A stretch of 60,458 bases of DNA from Peribolospora baueri (taxonomy: Eukaryota > Basidiomycota > Peribolosporomycetes > Peribolosporales > Peribolosporaceae). Positions within the stretch are counted from its first letter, which is position 1, and every line of letters starts with the position of its first letter. The stretch spans positions 1-60,458 of the forward strand of contig JAMDHS010000113.1 in NCBI GenBank assembly GCA_029717555.1, read 5' to 3'. The notes under the pieces were generated by a model. The model did not search any database. It saw only the letters and a list, made by a program, of their open reading frames with translations, and was not told the origin of the DNA. The position numbers and the translations under genes were made by a program. Below are positions 1 to 11,339 of the stretch, one piece after another.

Positions 1-2
1 AA

Positions 3-33
<31 letters not shown>
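1..33. repeat. 30-nt A run
   Basis: A4-A33 is an uninterrupted A run followed by GAGAG repeats. It lies in an intron of the transporter and reads as a polypyrimidine tract on the gene's strand, probably near the next acceptor off the edge. Confidence 0.8.
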
Positions 34-38
<5 letters not shown>

Positions 39-2294
39 GAGGAGAGGAGAGGGCGGACGAGACTCACAGATCCAAAGACCAGACCGAGGACCATGCCGGG
101 CACGCTCCAGAGCATGATGCGCCTGCGACCAATGATATCGATGTACTTGAGGGCAAAGAGGGTGAAGACAAAGTTGGTGACCGATACCACGAGCGAGACG
201 GCCGTGGGGTTCTTGAAGCCGACGGCGGCGCTGATGTGGGGGAGGGGGGGGGGGGGAGGGCAAAAGGCAAGGTGAGTTTGAGGTTCTAGGATCCCCGGGA
301 GGCCGGGACGAGGAGATCGCTTACAAGATAGTGGCGGAGTAGTCTGATAGATGACGAGGGGCGGAAGAGGCAACATGCGCGTTAACGTCAGTACGGAACG
401 GGCAAGAACGAAGGGTCTAACGAAGATGAGCGGAAGAGGGATGAAGACGCACACATCAAAGTGTTGAACCTGGTTCGCAAAAATAGGGGGGGAAAGAAAG
501 TGGAGGAGCAAACGGCAGCGACGCGTGGGCGGTCAGTCGCAGAGTGTCCATCGAACGAACGGCGGAAAAAAAAAAAAAACGACCCACCCAGATAGCTGCT
601 GCAAGGCCTGCATGCCCATGCTAACCAACATGGCGCGACGGTTGGCACCAACGGTAACCATGGTTCGCACTTTGGCAATCCAGCTCATCCTTTGATCAAT
701 CTCGATAGCCTCGGAAATGCTCACGCCAATCACCTTGACCTTGAGTTCGAGTTGAGCGTCGGTCGAAAACGGGTAGACGCGTCGGAAGACGCGCATCGCT
801 TCGTCGGTGCGGCCTTTGCGGATGAGGTAGCGGGGAGATTCGGGGAGGTAGAGAAGGGAGAGGAGTTGGATGATGGCGGGGATGCCGCCGCCTCCGACGT
901 CGTAGCGCCAGCCGCCTTTGACGCCTGTAGGGGAGGGAAGGGAAGGGAAGGGAAGCGGACGGGGCGTTACGTTTCGAGTGGGGCGACCGAGCAGGGAAGG
1001 AGGGAGAGATGGACTCACTCTCAAAGCCGGCACCGATGCCGTAGGCGACGACCTGACCGAGGGTGATGAACACGACGTTGATGGTCACCAGCCTTCCCCT
1101 GAGCTTCGTCGGGGCGATCTCTCCGATGTAGAGGGGCACAACGAGCGAGGCCGTTCCGACGCCGATACCGATGACGAAGCGTCCAGCAAGCATCAGGCCG
1201 AGGTCCTTCGATGCGGCTTGCATGATAGCGCCGACGAGGAATATGCTAAAGGGGGCGAGGGTTATGGTTGAGCGCGGACGACGAGGCGAGGGACATTTAC
1301 GGGGAGGAGGGACAGGCGCTCACACGTTGGCGACTAAAATGACGGACTTGCGCCCGAACAAGTCTGCGAGGGAGCCGGCGCAGATCGCGCTGGGAGGGCA
1401 GCGAAAGAAGGAAGCATGGACGAAGGGGAAGGAAGGTCGGTCGGCGTATAGTTCAAGTCAAGTCAGGCGGCCGCTGCCTATCATCACTCACCCGATGAGA
1501 GCGCCGAGAGAGGTGCCAGAGGTGATCATCTCCTTGTGCAGGTCCGAGAGCGCGTGTCCGCCGAGGTCGGTGCCGATGGACACGAGCGCTCCGGAGATGA
1601 CGCCTGGATGGAGGACGTTGGGGTGGGCAGAAAGCGGTGGTCAGCAGGGCGCCGCGCGGTGGGAGACCGAAGAGGACGGAGGGAGGGACATACCAGTATC
1701 GTATCCAAAAAGCAATCCGGAAATACCAGCAGTAAAGGCCAAGAACCAGATATACCACCCAGAGCGGTCCTCCTGCTCAGCGACGACGCGAGCCTCGAGC
1801 ACCTCTTCGATCTCCATCGCCTTGCCGTTGCCCGGTTCCGCGGCGCCGGCCTTGGTCTTGGTGACCGTGGGAGCGTCGTCGTCGCCGGGGGGATTGGCGG
1901 ATCGCAGCGACGAGATGTCCGATCCGGCGGTGGCGGCGGCGGCGGCGGCGGCGGGGACGACTTGTTTCGCTTCTGCCTCCACCTCGTCCTTCTCCTCCTC
2001 CTCCCGCTTCTTCTCCACCACATGCTTCTCCTTCTCTTCCTCGATCTTTTCGCAGTTCAAAACGTGGGGGGGGCGAGCGAGATCGCCGTCCGACTTCTTT
2101 TCCATTTCCATCTCCGTTAGGATGGTACTGGAAGAAGAAGAAGAATCGGCCGGGCGGACTGGAGCTAGCAGTCCGCCCGGTGTGGATGGAGCGAAGAGCT
2201 TCTTATCTTCTCCACGGCCGTCGGGGAGGGATTGGGCGGCGGACGCCGAGGAAGGGTTTACTTGGCCGTTGTAGGGGAGTATGGCGTCGGTCAT
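1..2294 (-). CDS. myo-inositol/sugar MFS transporter (3' end beyond the left edge)
   Basis: Proton-coupled sugar transporter of the plasma membrane, closest in motif content to fungal myo-inositol transporters (ITR1/ITR2 type). Visible exons on the minus strand: 2294-1694, 1603-1492, 1389-1324, 1245-1019, 924-588, 469-453, 343-325, 230-68, about 514 codons; the last exon(s) lie outside. A charged, Ala/Glu-rich cytoplasmic N-terminus of about 185 residues precedes the first helix ([20 protein letters not shown]). Family signatures follow in order: [54 protein letters not shown] and DIIGRRR. The ATG at 2294 is preferred because translation from further upstream would add only a run of Phe. Two exons are just 17 and 19 nt long. 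The class is sure; the substrate is inferred from the [15 protein letters not shown] and [17 protein letters not shown] stretches typical of inositol carriers. Confidence 0.85.
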
Positions 2295-3433
2295 CTGATC
2301 TGGTCGGGGAAAGGACGGCGTTCTAGGGGGAAGAGGGACCTGAGGTAACCTGTATCTGTAGCTGTAGTGTACGGAGCGGGGGCAGAGAATGCGGGGAGAA
2401 GTGGGGAAGGGAAAGAAGAAGAAGAAGAAGAAGAAGAAGAAGAAGAGGGAGAGGCGGCGCAAGCGTTGGCCAAGCCCTGACTGACGCCCTCACAGACAGA
2501 CAGACGCGGGCCAAGCGTGGAGGAGAGCCTAAATGTTTGCCGCCGGCGTGCCTGACCCTGACCCTTGACCTGGGCTTGAACTCGATCGCCGCCCCGCTGC
2601 GCGCTTTCCCGTCGTCTCCGTCTTTCCATCTTTTTCTAGAGCCGGTGGCGACACCACACACCCTCCACAACTTCCACCGCCCACTCCCTCGGATCAAGCC
2701 CGACGGCGGCGGCGGCGATGGCGGCGGTGATAGGAGAGGAGGGCGTGGCCCATGGCGCACATGGGATTGCCAGCCTCACGGCAGGCCACCCTAGCGGCAG
2801 GCGCAAGCGCCCACCTCGGCATTCTCTCCACCCGCCCCTCCCCCTCTCCTTCTCCCTCACTACGCCTCTCAAGGCGCTCGACAATGGACAATCGATAATT
2901 CAAAAGAGAAAAGACAAGGCGTGCGAAGTTACTACGACTGCGAGTGCGTACGGCCAGGAAGGAGTGAGAGGGAGAGACAGGCAGAGACAGACACAGAGAG
3001 ACCCGCACCGCGGGCCATGACACGAGCCGACGACAGAGGCGACGACGGGTGTACGAAAGAAACGAGCAAGGGCGCAGAGGGCAGGCGGGGACGGTACGGT
3101 ATGCGAAACGAGAGAGGACGAGAGACAGAAGAGAAAGGGCTGGTGGAATGAATGACTAGGGATGACGGGTATAAGGTATGCTTGAACAAATGAATGAATG
3201 GATGAGCGACGATGGCTGGCGAATGCAAGAGTCATAGGTATGCTAGGATAGCATTGGGGTAAAGGAAAAGCGCTGATTGGTCCGCTCCCGTCGGCCAACG
3301 GGGCCCACGAGCAGCCCGGAGAGCCGCCAAGGGCGAACGAACCAAGGCGACGTCGTAGACCAGACCAGACGCGAACTGGGTCGAACGAGGAAAGCTGAAA
3401 TCGATCGCCGTCGCTTGCGCGCGCCTCATTGTG
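2295..3433. other. Intergenic, promoter side of the transporter
   Basis: Upstream of the transporter start and downstream of the next minus-strand gene. It holds a (AAG)n microsatellite at about 2413-2445 and many short GC-rich open frames with no recognisable domain. I see no convincing gene here. Confidence 0.5.
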
Positions 3434-6400
3434 TCAACCTCGATGACCATGGCGGCGAGAACGAAGAGTGCGCTCGACGGCTCGGGCATGCTCCCGCGCT
3501 CTCTCCTCCTCCGGCTGGCGCAAAGGGACAGTGGCGGACCGTCCGAGACCGGCACCGGCGTAGCCCAAGTCTTCGTCCTGACGAGGCGAGGGTGCCGTCG
3601 CCCTATCCGCTGACTTTGGACGCGACTTGGACCTAGCCCTCGTGCGCACGGCCGTCGCGGTGGCCACCTTGGCGTGATGAAGCGAGTGCTCCGTGCCGGC
3701 AAAGGTCGTCAGTCGCGGAGGGGCGCTGAGAGGGAGGGGAGGGGCCAGGTAGTGAGGCGAGCGACTCGGGGTCACCATCTCCATGTCCAAACCGACCAGG
3801 CACGCTCCGCGATCCGCTTCCTCTACCGTAGGCTCAAACGGCGGCTCGGCCTGCCGGCAGCCGTTGCCCCAGCGCACATAATCTCCTGGAGAGCTCGCCG
3901 TCCTGCGACAGATGCCGGCGAGCCCCGGAGGCGTGCCGCCCTGGGAGCGGATCAAGGTCGAAGTCTCGACGTCGATGGCGTCTACCACCGACCGCGCCTT
4001 CGATGGCTCCCGAACGCCTTCCGCGAGGTAGGTGAGCGGACTGCTAAAGACGTAAGGCATGCCCGCTCCGACCCTGCTACGGTGCGTCGGGGATGGAGGC
4101 AAGCAATCGGATGACAAAGATGAGCCGGCGCCCGAATGCCGTTTGATGACACACTCCGCCCTCCAGGACGCCGACACGACGTCGCCAAGGCCCCGATGGG
4201 CCGTCGTGGTGAAGGAACGTGAGCGAGCAGGGAAAGCGCGACTGGCGTTGCGGGGGATACGAGCGCCACCGCCAAACGCGTTAGCCATCACGCTGTCGAT
4301 GCCGAGCGGACCGACGGCCCTTGCGCTCCGCCCGCCCGGGCTCCTGCCGGCGGTGGCCAAAGTCAAGGCGAGCGGAGTTGGCTGGTCGCGAGAATAGTCA
4401 GACGGCGCCGTTCCCGGAGAGACCGGTGCAGAGTCGACGAGCCTTAAGAACGCCGACTCGGATCGCCTCTTGCCCGCTGCGACGGGACTCATAAATGGCG
4501 GCAAAAGGCGGCGAGGCTCGCTCCTCCGGTTGGCCATCCGGTTCTTCGCCCTTGAGCTTCGTGCCCGTCCCTGACTCTTGCTCTCTTCAGAAGCAGCGAC
4601 AAGGTGTACGAGCTCCCGCGTGGCATTCTCGAGCTCGCGAACCAGGTCCGCATCGAGACCGTGCTGCAAAAGCGGTTCCTTCGTCGACGCGACGGACGTT
4701 TCCGATGAAGCGCGATTCTCCACCGACGTCGACTCGTCCGAGCAAGGTATCTCGTCCGTCCCGTCAGAGTATGCCGAGAGAAAAGCCGGGTCAACTCCAT
4801 ACGTCTCACCAGCTCGGGATCGCTCCGGCGTCCTCGGCGCTCCGGCTTTGACCGTCTGCTCGTCCGAGCCCGACGTCGAGTCCATGCCCGGGAACTGCTC
4901 TTCGCTGAGCCGCCTTTCAACTTTTCTGATGTTGATGTTGCCGTTGGCGTTTCGAACCGCATCGCTCTTACCGCCGTCCGTGTTGCTGTGGGCTGTCCTC
5001 GTCGGCGAGGTGATAGTCGCCCAATCAAGCAATCGAGCAGGGCTAGGCCTCGACACGGCCACCCTCGTAGCCACGCCAATCAACGCGACCAATCCGGCGC
5101 TGCTGCTGCTGCTTCGCCTGACGTGGCGCTCCACCCGCTCGAATCCGCTCCTGCGAGGGGTCGTGGGCGCACTCGCGGCCAAAGTCAATCTCGCTCTCGA
5201 CTTGAGCGGCCGAGGCGGCGGCATGAGCAGAGGGGCAGGTCGAGTGTGGTGGAAGGTTGCAACGTCGTATCGCGCATCGAGGTGGCCGTGGCCTCCGTCG
5301 CCGTACTCTCTCCTCCGGCGCCTCACTTGCTCTTCTGCGTACTTGAGATGCGAGGGCGAGAAGGGCGTCAGAGGCCGCTTCATGGAACGACCGCTCTCTT
5401 GTGCATTTGCGAGACGGGGGTCGGAAGCCGCCGACGACCCGTGGGGACCCGTGACGTCCTCGCGGCGCTGGGGAGCAAGGGGGGCCGTCCAAGCTCGGCG
5501 TGCCTCCAGCTTGGGCGCTTCCTGCGGACGGCGCGACGTGTCCTCGGACCTGCGAGCTTTCACATCGACGGCCTCCTCGTACTCCCTGCGGTCCTTCTGG
5601 AAGAAAGTGGACCTCTCCGGGCTGAGCAAGCTCACGCTCGTGTCCGGACTTACAGTACACCCCGTGATGCTACCAAAGCTGTCCCGCCTGTACTGGTGGG
5701 GGCTGGGAATGGGGGAAGAGGAAGAAGAGGAGTGACGAAGATGGCGGTGATGGGCGCCGCCACGAGCGTTGCGAGAGGGAGCCAAAAGAGACGGACTGGG
5801 AGGTAGACTGTCGATGTAGCTGGTGTTGTAGAGACTAGTGTTGGACTGAGCCTCGGGCGGAGCGTAGGAAGACGGCGGCTGAGGAGGAAGCGGGACTGGC
5901 GGAAGGAGGGGCCCGGCGGGCTGCCGGCTCGCGGAGCCTTCGGACCGATTCAGCGAGTTGTGGGCAGCTTCAGACAGACGACGGGCGCCAGAAGCCTCCT
6001 GCCCGTCGAAGGCTGGCCGATCCCTCGTTCCGGATTGATTCAGGACGTGGTCCTGTGCGAAGAAGGAGGAGGACATCGCAGGTGGTACGGCGGGAGCAGA
6101 GGCGGTTCTCATGTGCGAAGGTCGCCGGTGTGAGGCCGGTACCGAGATCTTGTCGTGAGCGTTCGACAGCGGATCCGCCCGTCCGGACGCGTCGGAAGGC
6201 TCGGCGCTCGAATGGGATACGCCGGCGCCGGGGAGCAAGCCGAGCGAGGGGCTTATGCTGATGACCGAGCCTTTGCTTTTGCGCCAATCGTCCTGCCGAG
6301 GCGATCCGAGGGCCTGGATGCCGTCGACGCCCGAGAGACCGAGGAGATTACGAGCCTTGTCCATGTTGCCGCCATAGGGCCTCCTCTGCGTCGTGCCGGC

Positions 6401-7771
6401 GTCGGCGGTAGGGGTCGAGCTGGAACGCGAGTCCGAGTGCCAGAGATGCTCTTTGACTGAACCTTGCTCGCCCATCATCAGGAGCAGGTCGATCGCCAGT
6501 GGCTGTCGCGCGTTCGCTTCCTCTGCCGTCACCGTCCGCGGGACCGTGGCAGGAGGACGGAGGGACGCCGGGGGCAGCAAAGAAACGGTGTGCGCCTCGG
6601 CATCGACTCGACCGCGGACATCGGCGTCTGTGCTTTCTCCGGAAGAGACAGCATATACGTCGGTCGCATGCTGCGACGGCCCACCGGCGGCGTCGACGGC
6701 CAACGAAGAGACACTATCGGTCGAGGGCGCCATCCGAGCGGCCTGTGCGAATGCGGCGGCCCTCGAGATGGTGGGGAGTTCGGCGTCGTCACTGCGACGA
6801 GACGGAGGGAGCGCAGGTCGTCGTTGGCCGTCGAAAAGGGGGACGAAGGACGCGGATCGCCAGTGGCGGCGCTGAGGGTCGTAGGGAGGGCCCCATGCGT
6901 GCGAGCGAGCAAGGTCCGGGTGCGACGTGGAGGGGAGAGCGACCTGATGGATGGGCGGCGAGTTGTCTTGGTGGAGCCTTGAGCGTTCCGAGGATTTTGG
7001 CGATGGTGGCAAAGGCGCCTCGGCGGTCGACTCGGGCTGCCTCTCCCTGGGCGAAGCGGGCAAAGTGACCTTGCCGACGAGCCTGCCGATGGCTCGCCTC
7101 GGTGCGCTCGAAGGCTTGCGCGCGTGTTGGTCGGAGGTGGTGGTGGACGTGGCGGTGACGGTGCCGAGGAACTGAGAACTGAGGCGGCGAAACGTCCTGA
7201 TTGGCCGGAGTCCGGACGAGGAGGGCGGGGAAGGCGATGGCGAAGGGTGGGCGGCGAGGTAGTCGAGGGAGGAAGAAGCGTCTGGACTGGGCAAGCGGGC
7301 GGACTGGGGACTGCGGCCAGACGCCATTGGGCTGGCTGGGAGGACGACGTTGAGGCCGAGGGCGTTGAGGAAGCGCGCCCGCTGTTTGCCGTCCTTGGCC
7401 GCCGCCGCTTCCTCGCCCACCGCCATCACCTCGCCTTCTAGCTGCTGCCTCTCCTCAGCGCGCGGAACGGAGGAGAAAACTGGAGCGGCCCGTTTTCGGG
7501 GTGCGCCGTCGCGCCCAGGCCCCCTAGAGCTACCGCTGTGAACGGCGGCGTGCTCGGAGGCGTCCTGCGCATACAAGCCCGCGAGGTCGCTGTGGCTCCT
7601 GCTCTTCCACGGCGGCGTCTGGGGAGGGTCGGTGGCGTGGAGACGGTGGTGTCTGCCGGACCGAAGCGACGGCGGCCGGTCGGCGGCCGAGGGCGAGGGC
7701 GAAGTAGGAAGGACGAGACGAGCGGTGGGGCGGCGGTGAGAGGGCCGTGGCTCGGGCGTGAGAGGAGCCAT
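3434..7771 (-). CDS. Large disordered Ser/Pro/Arg-rich protein, single exon
   Basis: An uninterrupted frame of 1,445 residues (ATG at 7771, TGA at 3434-3436). The ATG gives MAPLTPEPRPSH and is followed by G, a good context; the frame is open to a GTG at 7813 but no ATG lies there. I do not recognise a domain. The protein is rich in Ser, Pro, Arg and Ala, with many SP/TP and RxxS sites, His and Ser runs near the middle, a short predicted helix (DLVRELENATRELVHLVA) in the C-terminal third, and an Arg-rich tail. There are no signal peptide or membrane segments. A 4.3-kb single exon is unusual beside genes with 5-13 exons. Codon use resembles the neighbours. It could be a lineage-specific cytoskeletal or signalling scaffold, but no function can be assigned. 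Confidence 0.75.
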   Translation of the reverse strand: MAPLTPEPRPSHRRPTARLVLPTSPSPSAADRPPSLRSGRHHRLHATDPPQTPPWKSRSHSDLAGLYAQDASEHAAVHSGSSRGPGRDGAPRKRAAPVFSSVPRAEERQQLEGEVMAVGEEAAAAKDGKQRARFLNALGLNVVLPASPMASGRSPQSARLPSPDASSSLDYLAAHPSPSPSPPSSSGLRPIRTFRRLSSQFLGTVTATSTTTSDQHARKPSSAPRRAIGRLVGKVTLPASPRERQPESTAEAPLPPSPKSSERSRLHQDNSPPIHQVALPSTSHPDLARSHAWGPPYDPQRRHWRSASFVPLFDGQRRPALPPSRRSDDAELPTISRAAAFAQAARMAPSTDSVSSLAVDAAGGPSQHATDVYAVSSGESTDADVRGRVDAEAHTVSLLPPASLRPPATVPRTVTAEEANARQPLAIDLLLMMGEQGSVKEHLWHSDSRSSSTPTADAGTTQRRPYGGNMDKARNLLGLSGVDGIQALGSPRQDDWRKSKGSVISISPSLGLLPGAGVSHSSAEPSDASGRADPLSNAHDKISVPASHRRPSHMRTASAPAVPPAMSSSFFAQDHVLNQSGTRDRPAFDGQEASGARRLSEAAHNSLNRSEGSASRQPAGPLLPPVPLPPQPPSSYAPPEAQSNTSLYNTSYIDSLPPSPSLLAPSRNARGGAHHRHLRHSSSSSSPIPSPHQYRRDSFGSITGCTVSPDTSVSLLSPERSTFFQKDRREYEEAVDVKARRSEDTSRRPQEAPKLEARRAWTAPLAPQRREDVTGPHGSSAASDPRLANAQESGRSMKRPLTPFSPSHLKYAEEQVRRRRREYGDGGHGHLDARYDVATFHHTRPAPLLMPPPRPLKSRARLTLAASAPTTPRRSGFERVERHVRRSSSSSAGLVALIGVATRVAVSRPSPARLLDWATITSPTRTAHSNTDGGKSDAVRNANGNINIRKVERRLSEEQFPGMDSTSGSDEQTVKAGAPRTPERSRAGETYGVDPAFLSAYSDGTDEIPCSDESTSVENRASSETSVASTKEPLLQHGLDADLVRELENATRELVHLVAASEESKSQGRARSSRAKNRMANRRSEPRRLLPPFMSPVAAGKRRSESAFLRLVDSAPVSPGTAPSDYSRDQPTPLALTLATAGRSPGGRSARAVGPLGIDSVMANAFGGGARIPRNASRAFPARSRSFTTTAHRGLGDVVSASWRAECVIKRHSGAGSSLSSDCLPPSPTHRSRVGAGMPYVFSSPLTYLAEGVREPSKARSVVDAIDVETSTLIRSQGGTPPGLAGICRRTASSPGDYVRWGNGCRQAEPPFEPTVEEADRGACLVGLDMEMVTPSRSPHYLAPPLPLSAPPRLTTFAGTEHSLHHAKVATATAVRTRARSKSRPKSADRATAPSPRQDEDLGYAGAGLGRSATVPLRQPEEERAREHARAVERTLRSRRHGHRG

Positions 7772-10122
7772 GGGGTGCGTGGTGAGGCGCGAGGGTGAGA
7801 GCAGCGAGAGCACATGAATAGGGAAGGGGTATACTGTAGAGGAGGGTGGAAGATGGGAAGGAGAGACGGTGAGACGGTGGTACGGTTAGGGGTGAGATAT
7901 AAGGAGCGTGGGCAGGAGAGTCGCGGGTCGCGGAGAGCGGAGCAGAGTCGCCCGTAGGGGAAGGCGATGGGGCGAACTCCTGGCCTGAGATGGGCCATGG
8001 TCATAATATAAACGCCGGCGCACCAAGCTAGCTGGGCCAGGAGCGACTCAGCGAGCGGCGGTGACGACGACGACGACGACGACGACGACGGCGAGGAAGA
8101 GACGGAGACGGACGGACAGGCGGAGCGTGCGACTGAATGGCCGCGGACGATCCCACCTCCTGCCTCACTCTCGCCCTAGCCGGCATCGGCACCGCTACAA
8201 ACGAGGGAGGATAAAGTTTCGACGAGGGACGCATCGCATTTCCCTCCGGCCGGGGCCGGCGTCGTCGTCGTCGTCGATTCCGAAGACGCTCGCTCGTGCG
8301 TCAGGGGCAGGGGCAGGGGCAGGGGGCAGGCCAGGGGCATGGGTCGTCCGGAAACGAGGTGAGATGAGATGAGACGGGCGGACAACGAAGTGCAAGTCGG
8401 TTCTCGTCCAGACGCAAGCTGCGCGTCTTGGCCCAAGTAAGTGCAGAGTGCAGACGTGCGGCACCGCAGCGATGACGGTGTTTGCATGTGCCGGCTGGCT
8501 GGTTGGGATGTCAAGCAAGACGTACCGTACCGTACCGCATCGTATCGTCCCGTAACCGTACCTACTACTCTGGGAGACGCGCGCGCGGTCCACGCGTCCG
8601 AAGCGGACGGAGAAAAGCCAGGCAAGGACAGCGAGGAAAGAAGGAGAGCGGAGGACGGGAACGAGGACGGAGGAAGCAGCGGCAAGGGGTCGGCGCCGCA
8701 CCGCCGCACCGCTGGCAGGGCGGGCGAATATCAGCAAGGTGTTGTGTGCCGCAGCCGGCAAATGCATGTACGAAGCGCACATAGGTTGCGTCCAGTTGCA
8801 AACCTTCCCTCATGGCGGGCCCCGTTGATTCGATGTACGCTGCGCACACGCTCGAGGCCCGAGGAGATGACGGATGAACGGATGGATGGCGAGGGCAAGG
8901 GGGATAAGGATAAGGGACGGCGACGGGAAGGAATTGATCGAGTCGTCCAGTCAGTCGCGCACTGAAAGAAAGCTTCCTTCTTCGACACGACGTTCTCGCG
9001 TTCCTCCGTCCGCCGTAGGCCAGAGTCAATCCGACCCCCCGTCATCTTCTCGACCGAGTACATGCTACGCTTGCTATGCTATGCTGCTCTGCTGTGTGCG
9101 GGCTATGCCGACCTGCTCGCACACCCACCCCGCTCGCTCGCTCCCCCGTGTTCACCCACACACGTACCTAGCCTCTCTTCGTGTCACCTCTCCGCTCCGT
9201 CTCCGCGCCTGCCGCTCGTCGATCACGTCACGTCAGTCGTCGTCCTCAGGAGAGGGGTCCGGAGGAGGGAAGGGCAGCAGCGGCAAGAGGCGGGACGAGA
9301 CTCGACGAGACGCGCACCTCGAGAGGGCTCCGTCCGCGGGCAGCCTAGCACCGCCGTCCGTGGGAACAAGTAGATATCTACTTAAACCGAACTCGCACAA
9401 GGGAAGGGCACGTCCACCGGCGACCGCCACTGTAACTTGCATATTGCTCCCATGGAGTCTCATCTATGTATGGTAGAGTGGACGCGGGCGCCGGATCCCA
9501 TCCCGGCCGTCGTCCTTCCGCCGTCAGCCAATCAATCACTCCCAAGATAAGCAAGTTATTAGAGACCTCTCTATGTCTCTCTTTCCTCCGGCGCCCTTGC
9601 GAGCCCGAGTGATTGGCTGGCTGATTGCTTGATAGACGGATGGTCCGCCCGTTCCGAATACGAGTACACTACGGGCACATACGACCGCCCACTTCCAGGT
9701 GACGTATCCATTTCCAGACCGTTCGAGAAGCTGCGGCGGTGCGGGGAAACGGGAAAAACGACGTGGAAGGGCCGTGCGCCGCCGTCGAAATGTCTGGCCG
9801 GGGGGCGTTATCGTCACGTCATGCACTCATTCAGGGTCTCATCATCGCCGGCCTAGGCCGTGCGTGACCCGCGCGCAGTGAGGTGTCTGAAAGCGGCGCC
9901 TCCGGCCGGTGTGCCAGCAGCCATGCAACAAAGGCAAGGCGAGGCTCCGAAGTATATATACCGGCGAGGGCCAAGTCGTGTCGTGTGACAAGACCACAAT
10001 CGCCCACAACCGCCCTGCTTTCTTCTTCTTGCTCTCTCAGACACTTGCCTGCCCTCGTTCCTTGCTTTCTTCTCCTCCCCCCCTTCGCTCACGTCGACGG
10101 ACACCACCCCACCGCCTTCGAC
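7772..10122. other. 2.3-kb divergent intergenic region
   Basis: Separates the large minus-strand orphan from the plus-strand hydrophilin gene. It contains a (GAC)n microsatellite at about 8061-8091, GGGGCA repeats near 8306-8325 and a TACCG-rich stretch near 8520-8560. A TATA-like element reading TTTATATTATG on the minus strand sits near 7994-8004 and could serve the orphan. Open frames are short, overlap on both strands and show no domain. Confidence 0.5.
9952..9961 (+). promoter_or_regulatory. TATA box of the hydrophilin gene
   Basis: GTATATATAC lies about 165 nt upstream of the ATG at 10123 in otherwise GC-rich DNA. A strong TATA element fits a stress-inducible gene; that function is inference. 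Confidence 0.55.
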
Positions 10123-10639
10123 ATGACCAACTCGATCAAGGACCAGACCCGTGAGGTGAGTCGCACCCGACCCGATTGACCTTGCTATCGCTCCTCGTAG
10201 CGCCGCTCACATCGCCTCCTCCCGACGCCCAGCCCCAGAGGCGCTACGCTTCTAACCCATCCCACCAGAAGAAGGTCAAGCGCAACGGGTCGGGCAAGTT
10301 CGCTTGGTGAGTTGCTCCCTCCATGTCGTCGTCGTCCTTCGACTCCGGATTCGCGTTGACCCTTTCCCCCGTCCTTCTCGCCTCGACACGAACGCGAAAC
10401 AGGGGCAAGCCCGGAGACGAGCTCAAGGAGGCTATAGAGGCGGGAGAGCTGGACGACGTGCTCAGCTCGTCGCCCGAAGACGCTTTGGCCGGCGGCTTGT
10501 CCAAGGCGATCAAGGTGCGCAGTCGATCGCGGCAGCGGCCTGGTCTGGCCCGATCGTGCGTGTACCGGCTTCACTGATGGACTTTCTCTCCTTGCGCCCA
10601 CACCGCCTCGTCAATGACGAATAGACCACCCGCTTCTGA
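10123..10639 (+). CDS. Stf2/Tma10-like small hydrophilin
   Basis: Four exons, 10123-10155, 10269-10306, 10403-10514 and 10625-10639, join in phase to a 65-aa protein starting MTNSIKDQTREKKVKRNGSG. Residues 18-30 (GSGKFAWGKPGDE) match the hallmark of yeast Stf2 and Tma10, followed by the same acidic stretch (ELKEAIEAGELDDV). In yeast, Stf2 was first described as a factor stabilising the F1F0-ATPase inhibitor complex and later as a hydrophilin that protects cells during drying; Tma10 associates with ribosomes. The protein is very hydrophilic with no membrane segment. A TATA box lies about 165 nt upstream. The middle exon is only 38 nt. The family call is firm because of the invariant W-G-K-P-G-D-E core; which of the two yeast paralogues it matches cannot be said. 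Confidence 0.85.
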
Positions 10640-11339
10640 ACGACCAACCGTCGTCTCATATCGCCCTCCCCGGCTGCTTATGTCCTGGCTGGTGATCGGA
10701 GCGTTTCGGCTCGGCCCGAGTCGTCCTCCGCATGTGCCCGTTTGAATCGCGTCTCGTTTTTTCGCACCCACCTCCCCCACTCCGCCTTTTTCTGTAATCA
10801 CACTTACCTCAATTGTTGCGCTTCGTTTTAGTGGAAAGACGGACCGTCGGCGGCCGTCGTGATCGATGTACGCATGTAGCATATAGGATCGGGAGGCGGG
10901 CCCGGAAGAAAGGAAATGGAGTATAAATGAATATCGTTGCCAATGTCATTGTCCGTTTGTCTGTTCTACCTCAAGCTCGTTGGCGCTTTTTTTTTTTTTT
11001 TTTTTTTTTTTAAAGGTAAAGCGTTTCCGACTTGTTCCGGTCGATCAAGTCTACCACGTAGAGACGACAACTCATCTCGGGACGCTCACCGCGGGCGTCC
11101 CAAAACGAGACGGGCGATGACGGAGGGAGCGGTCCTTTTGTTCACCTCGAGATTAGGAATCGGATTGCGAGAAGCGTGCGAAGGCTAGCTAGAAGTACAG
11201 GACTGAAAGGGGGTTGCGGGTCTACATGTCGAGCCGGGAACGCGAGGGTGGGTTGGCAAGGGAGGAGGGAAGAAGTGGACTGGACCCGATCGGAGTTCCA
11301 AGGTTCTGCATGAGTTGGGTGAAAAAACCAACCAAGTTT
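10640..11339. other. Intergenic region between convergent genes
   Basis: 3' region shared by the hydrophilin gene (+) and CMC2 (-). It holds a 25-nt T run at 10987-11011 and no supported coding region. Confidence 0.5.

Noticed and set aside
7772-7813. Longer N-terminus for the 3434-7771 gene
   Set aside because: The codon at 7813 is GTG, not ATG; the first ATG in frame with a good context is at 7771.
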